Part shown: in pieces, positions 16,056-18,172 of the stretch
Layout of the letters: every line of letters starts with the position of its first letter
Numbering within the stretch: the stretch's first letter is position 1
DNA from: Eubacterium sp.
Lineage (GTDB): Bacteria; Bacillota_A; Clostridia; Lachnospirales; Lachnospiraceae
Length of the DNA: 18,172 bases
Direction: 5' to 3'
Assembly (NCBI GenBank): GCA_023663915.1
Contig: JAMPGN010000069.1
Coordinates: forward strand, 1-18,172
Translations under genes and position numbers: made by a program
Notes under the pieces: generated by a model
The model's database searches: none
Told to the model about the DNA's origin: nothing
The model's input: only the letters and a program-made list of their open reading frames with translations

Positions 16056-16094
16056 AAAAAGGGGCATCAAGAACCTGTTCGTTCCGATACCCCT
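16056..16094 (-). terminator. Rho-independent terminator after the M56 gene
   Basis: AGGGGCATC (16060-16068) pairs with GATACCCCT (16086-16094) with one mismatch, and inside it GAAC pairs with GTTC around a 6-base loop. On the minus strand five T follow the stem (16060-16056). It lies about 180 bp beyond the M56 stop. The plus-strand side (ATTTATT) is weaker but might also help end the XRE transcript. Confidence 0.72.
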
Positions 16095-16127
16095 ATTTAT
16101 TCATGCCTGTATATTGATATATCTGCT

Positions 16128-16170
16128 TGCTGTGTACCAAGCTGACTGCATATCAGCCTGGCACACAGCA
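16128..16170. repeat. Long stem-loop between convergent genes
   Basis: TGCTGTGT (16128-16135) pairs with ACACAGCA (16163-16170), and CCAAGCTGA (16137-16145) with TCAGCCTGG (16153-16161) with one mismatch; one further mismatch separates the blocks. The loop is CTGCATA. In all, 16 of 18 positions pair. On the plus strand TATTAATATATATTTT follows, so it may end XRE transcripts. It could also be a mobile or repeated element, or a small RNA. Confidence 0.65.
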
Positions 16171-16276
16171 TATTAATATATATTTTCCAGCAAACACGCT
16201 TAATACCTGTTTGGTTAATTGTAGTGGCTATATGATATATGATAGCTGCATGATTACCTGTTTGAAGTGTCTCTGT

Positions 16277-17728
16277 CTACTCTGTGGTTTCACCTTCAAG
16301 TTCTTCTTTCGTCTTAACAATCACCGTTGCATCGACATGCAATTCTTCTGTTTCACTTAAATTGCTCACAAAGAAGTAATGCCTACCCTTCAACACAACC
16401 TCGTACTCAAAACCTGTTACACCAGAACCTGTCGTATAATACATAATGCTCTCTGGATCCTTAATGCCTGTCTCATAATCAATATCTTCTGGAACTCCTA
16501 CTACCATAGCATATATCTTATCACCTACATCCACCTTAAATCCAGAAGTCATATACGTTGTCGCCGCAGGAATCGTCCATGTAATATTACGGCTTGATCT
16601 GTGTGGACCTACAATTATTTCATCATCCGTCATAACCACATTATCAGGATCAAGATCATAGACTCTCATTAGTTCTAACAATACTTTATCATCCGTATTG
16701 CATATGAAATTTACATCATCTACAACCGCATCCTTCTTGACACTCGTACTTTCTGCCAACTCTTGATACACATTAGCTACCCCATTGCCCGCCGCCAGCG
16801 CTGAGGTACTACTACCGAACAGGAAACATGCTGCCATCAAAAGCGCAGCCCCTTTCTTTATTCCACCATGCTTATGATTGTACAACATATATTCTACCCG
16901 CCTTTCGTAATTTGACCTGCTATCCACCAATGCGAATAGCTGATATTTCTCTTTTCTACCGTCCGTTAAAAGTAAATCCAGAATCGTCTGAAAGTACTTC
17001 TCACGCGTAAATGCTACTTTTCCCTTTTCACATGCCACCCCGTCACAATACTCCTCACACAGCAGATCCATCTCATCAAGCATATAATGAACCGCCGGAT
17101 TGAATACATGCAGCAGAGCCACTATACTGCCAATCGTTTTCACATACATATCATGATTTAGAAAATGACATAATTCATGGTAGAAGATTACTTCTGCCTG
17201 TTCCTCCGTGTAACGTATCAGCGGCAGCATCACCACAAACCCATGATGATAGGTAATGCACGGTATATCTACGGAATCGTTCCTGTACAACGACACCTTA
17301 CCGCTTATACCCAATTCTGCACTGACCTTCTCAAACACTCTGGTTACAGTTTCGTCTTCCTCGGGAATATTCCCCCTGCATGTCATCGCCCACTTGCAGC
17401 GGCGGTACAACCTGTACGACAACAGCCCAAGAAACAACCCGACCCATACACAACCGAGAGCCGCATTCGCTACCCGTATCCATGGTGTGTCGTAAAACAA
17501 ATTGATATTGCTTTCCAGTTCAATCGTATGCATCCGCTTGTCAACATACATCACAAAATAAACAAACGGCACAAGAAACGAACAAAGCGTAACGTCCGTC
17601 AGGAAACGCTGGAATCTGATATCTCTTCCAAGCGGTATCCTCTTAAGCGCTTCACTTACCATAAAGAAAATCGTCCCTGTAAGATCCGTCAGCAACAGTA
17701 CAACGAATAAATTACTTATCCAGTCCAT
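16277..17728 (-). CDS. BlaR1/MecR1-like M56 membrane metalloprotease with an unfamiliar outer domain
   Basis: 483 residues. Membrane helices at about 5-25, 47-65, 87-107 and 292-312. The cytoplasmic zinc protease loop has HELCH (H184, E185, H188) and EEYCD (E225), the M56 pattern. In BlaR1 the outer domain senses antibiotic, the protease then cuts itself and the BlaI repressor is lost. RR at 277-278 (NYERRVEYML), just before helix 4, sits where BlaR1 is cut; this is a positional comparison only. The outer part (about 313-483) has no SxxK or KTG penicillin-binding motif and looks beta-rich (VDVGDKIYAMVVGVP, EYEVVLKGRHYFF), so its signal is probably not a beta-lactam. The ATG at 17728 overlaps the end of the repressor gene by 17 bp, so translation is likely coupled; the local ribosome binding site is weak. 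Confidence 0.88.
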   Translation of the reverse strand: MDWISNLFVVLLLTDLTGTIFFMVSEALKRIPLGRDIRFQRFLTDVTLCSFLVPFVYFVMYVDKRMHTIELESNINLFYDTPWIRVANAALGCVWVGLFLGLLSYRLYRRCKWAMTCRGNIPEEDETVTRVFEKVSAELGISGKVSLYRNDSVDIPCITYHHGFVVMLPLIRYTEEQAEVIFYHELCHFLNHDMYVKTIGSIVALLHVFNPAVHYMLDEMDLLCEEYCDGVACEKGKVAFTREKYFQTILDLLLTDGRKEKYQLFALVDSRSNYERRVEYMLYNHKHGGIKKGAALLMAACFLFGSSTSALAAGNGVANVYQELAESTSVKKDAVVDDVNFICNTDDKVLLELMRVYDLDPDNVVMTDDEIIVGPHRSSRNITWTIPAATTYMTSGFKVDVGDKIYAMVVGVPEDIDYETGIKDPESIMYYTTGSGVTGFEYEVVLKGRHYFFVSNLSETEELHVDATVIVKTKEELEGETTE

Positions 17729-18092
17729 TGATCATCTTCTGTATCCTTTCGATCTCATCCTGTCGTAACGGTCTCTGCTGCGAAAGAGCGCATAAAAACT
17801 CATCCGCATTGTCGTGATTCCAGAAATTCACATAATCATCGGTCAACTGTCCTTTGTACTCCTCCAATGGAACCAGAATCTGATAGAAGAATACCCGTCC
17901 CTGACGATAGTGTTTCAAATATCCCTTCCTCACGAGGCGCGCCAAAAAAGTAGATACCGTCTGCGGCTTCCATTCCTTATGGTATTTATCGTTCACTCTC
18001 TGCATTACTTCCATAAGACTGAGTTCTTCTTCAGCGTCCCAAACTGTCTTCATTACCAACTCTTCACAATCTGTTAAATTCTCAAGTGTCAT
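17712..18092 (-). CDS. BlaI/MecI-family transcriptional repressor
   Basis: 126 residues. A winged helix-turn-helix (about 5-72: CEELVMKTVWDAEEELSLME, then KPQTVSTFLARLVRKGYLKH with recognition helix and RVFFYQIL wing) precedes a helical dimerisation end (DEIERIQKMI). BlaI repressors bind inverted repeats at their own operon until destroyed through the partner protease. The reading frame extends 23 codons further up, but the ATG at 18092 has AGGAGG 6 nt upstream and gives the normal family start, and the promoter lies within the extension. The Asn-Phe dipeptide cut in staphylococcal BlaI is not conserved at the aligned place (Ala-Leu there). It is the first gene of an operon with the overlapping M56 protease. 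Confidence 0.92.
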   Translation of the reverse strand: MTLENLTDCEELVMKTVWDAEEELSLMEVMQRVNDKYHKEWKPQTVSTFLARLVRKGYLKHYRQGRVFFYQILVPLEEYKGQLTDDYVNFWNHDNADEFLCALSQQRPLRQDEIERIQKMINGLDK

Positions 18093-18114
18093 TTCCTGCC
18101 TCCTAGTACTTACC

Positions 18115-18128
18115 ACAATTAGCATTGT
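18115..18128. promoter_or_regulatory. Likely BlaI-type operator at the transcription start
   Basis: ACAAT (18115-18119) and ATTGT (18124-18128) form a perfect inverted repeat around TAGC. It covers the predicted start site, a natural place for repression. Classic Bla/Mec operators contain TACA...TGTA; here the core shares ACA...TGT (TACAAT on the minus strand) but is not an exact match. Confidence 0.55.
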
Positions 18129-18132
18129 AGAT

Positions 18133-18161
18133 ATAATATTAAAAAAATACTTATATTTCAA
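18133..18161 (-). promoter_or_regulatory. Promoter of the BlaI-M56 operon
   Basis: The minus strand reads TTGAAA (18161-18156), a spacer of exactly 17 nt, then TATTAT (18138-18133). Transcription should start near 18126, about 34 nt before the repressor ATG. Confidence 0.72.
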
Positions 18162-18172
18162 TACTATTTTAT

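Larger units (their letters stand above)
15918..16276. other. 359-bp gene-free stretch between convergent genes
   Basis: Lies between the ends of the XRE gene and the M56 gene. I see no coding sequence. It holds a GC-rich hairpin candidate (16013-16045, CTGC and TCCGC pairing with GCGGA and GCAG), a terminator (16056-16094), a long stem-loop (16128-16170) and AT-rich sequence after 16170. A ten-base direct repeat TACCTGTTTG occurs at 16204 and 16255. Confidence 0.6.

Noticed and set aside
16204..16264. Direct repeat TACCTGTTTG (two copies 51 bp apart)
   Set aside because: Only two ten-base copies with no flanking symmetry; could easily be chance and is too little for an array or insertion site.
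17177..17710. Plus-strand ORF of 177 codons opposite the M56 gene
   Set aside because: Antisense to the HELCH region and membrane helices of a well-supported gene; no recognisable domain.
1..18172. CRISPR arrays, tRNA or rRNA genes, transposases, phage genes
   Set aside because: No regularly spaced repeats, cloverleaf sequences, rRNA motifs or transposase/integrase domains were found on either strand.

Overview
The window looks like chromosome of an anaerobic Gram-positive Firmicute, most likely a gut Lachnospiraceae (class Clostridia). This is inferred from strong AGGAGG ribosome binding sites, moderate GC content, a CsoR-CopA copper module, a DUF624 membrane protein, an E. coli-LdhA-like D-lactate dehydrogenase, a type I methionine aminopeptidase with an N-terminal SEC-C motif, and a BlaI/M56 pair. 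The species cannot be named from the sequence. Every gene I can support is on the minus strand except one small XRE regulator (15558-15917). No rRNA, tRNA, CRISPR array, transposase or phage gene was seen.

Layout, left to right. 1-431: N-terminal part of a sugar-ABC-transporter ATPase (MsmK/UgpC type) that runs off the edge. 657-3602: copper homeostasis operon csoR-copA. It has a 17-bp perfect CsoR-type palindrome lying in the spacer of a TTGACA-17-TATTCT promoter. The CopA ATPase carries a CopZ-like domain at its C terminus, with its own internal Shine-Dalgarno and ATG. 3840-4523: DUF624 membrane protein with its own terminator. 4628-6370: GNAT acetyltransferase followed by a double-HD (HD plus HD-GYP-like) phosphodiesterase. 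6450-7442: D-lactate dehydrogenase. 7530-8009: small membrane-anchored protein resembling DUF1002. 8053-9009: monoglyceride-lipase-like alpha/beta hydrolase. 9105-11147: methionyl-tRNA synthetase.

11199-13972 is the least familiar part: a three-gene envelope cassette. In transcription order it encodes a single-pass coiled-coil membrane protein, a secreted protein of 207 residues, and a larger secreted protein overlapping it by a few tens of bases. The two secreted proteins share a domain and appear to be diverged tandem duplicates. The larger one gained a Cys/His-rich segment and an Ig-like tail. A 442-bp gene-free stretch rich in short palindromes lies upstream. Then come methionine aminopeptidase (14415-15287), the divergent XRE regulator, and a 359-bp gene-free stretch with two sizeable hairpins. 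The window ends with a BlaI-like repressor and a BlaR1-like M56 membrane protease (16277-18092), whose outer domain does not look like a penicillin-binding domain.

How the genes work together: CsoR senses Cu(I) and releases its own operon, raising CopA export; the CopZ-like domain would hand copper to the pump. BlaI and the M56 protease overlap and share a promoter with an inverted repeat at its start site, so the pair is probably an autoregulated envelope-signal switch; its other targets are not visible here. MetG and MetAP are housekeeping genes of translation. The most promising candidates for something undescribed are the paralogous secreted-protein cassette, the internal CopZ start within copA, and the M56 sensor with an unfamiliar outer domain.
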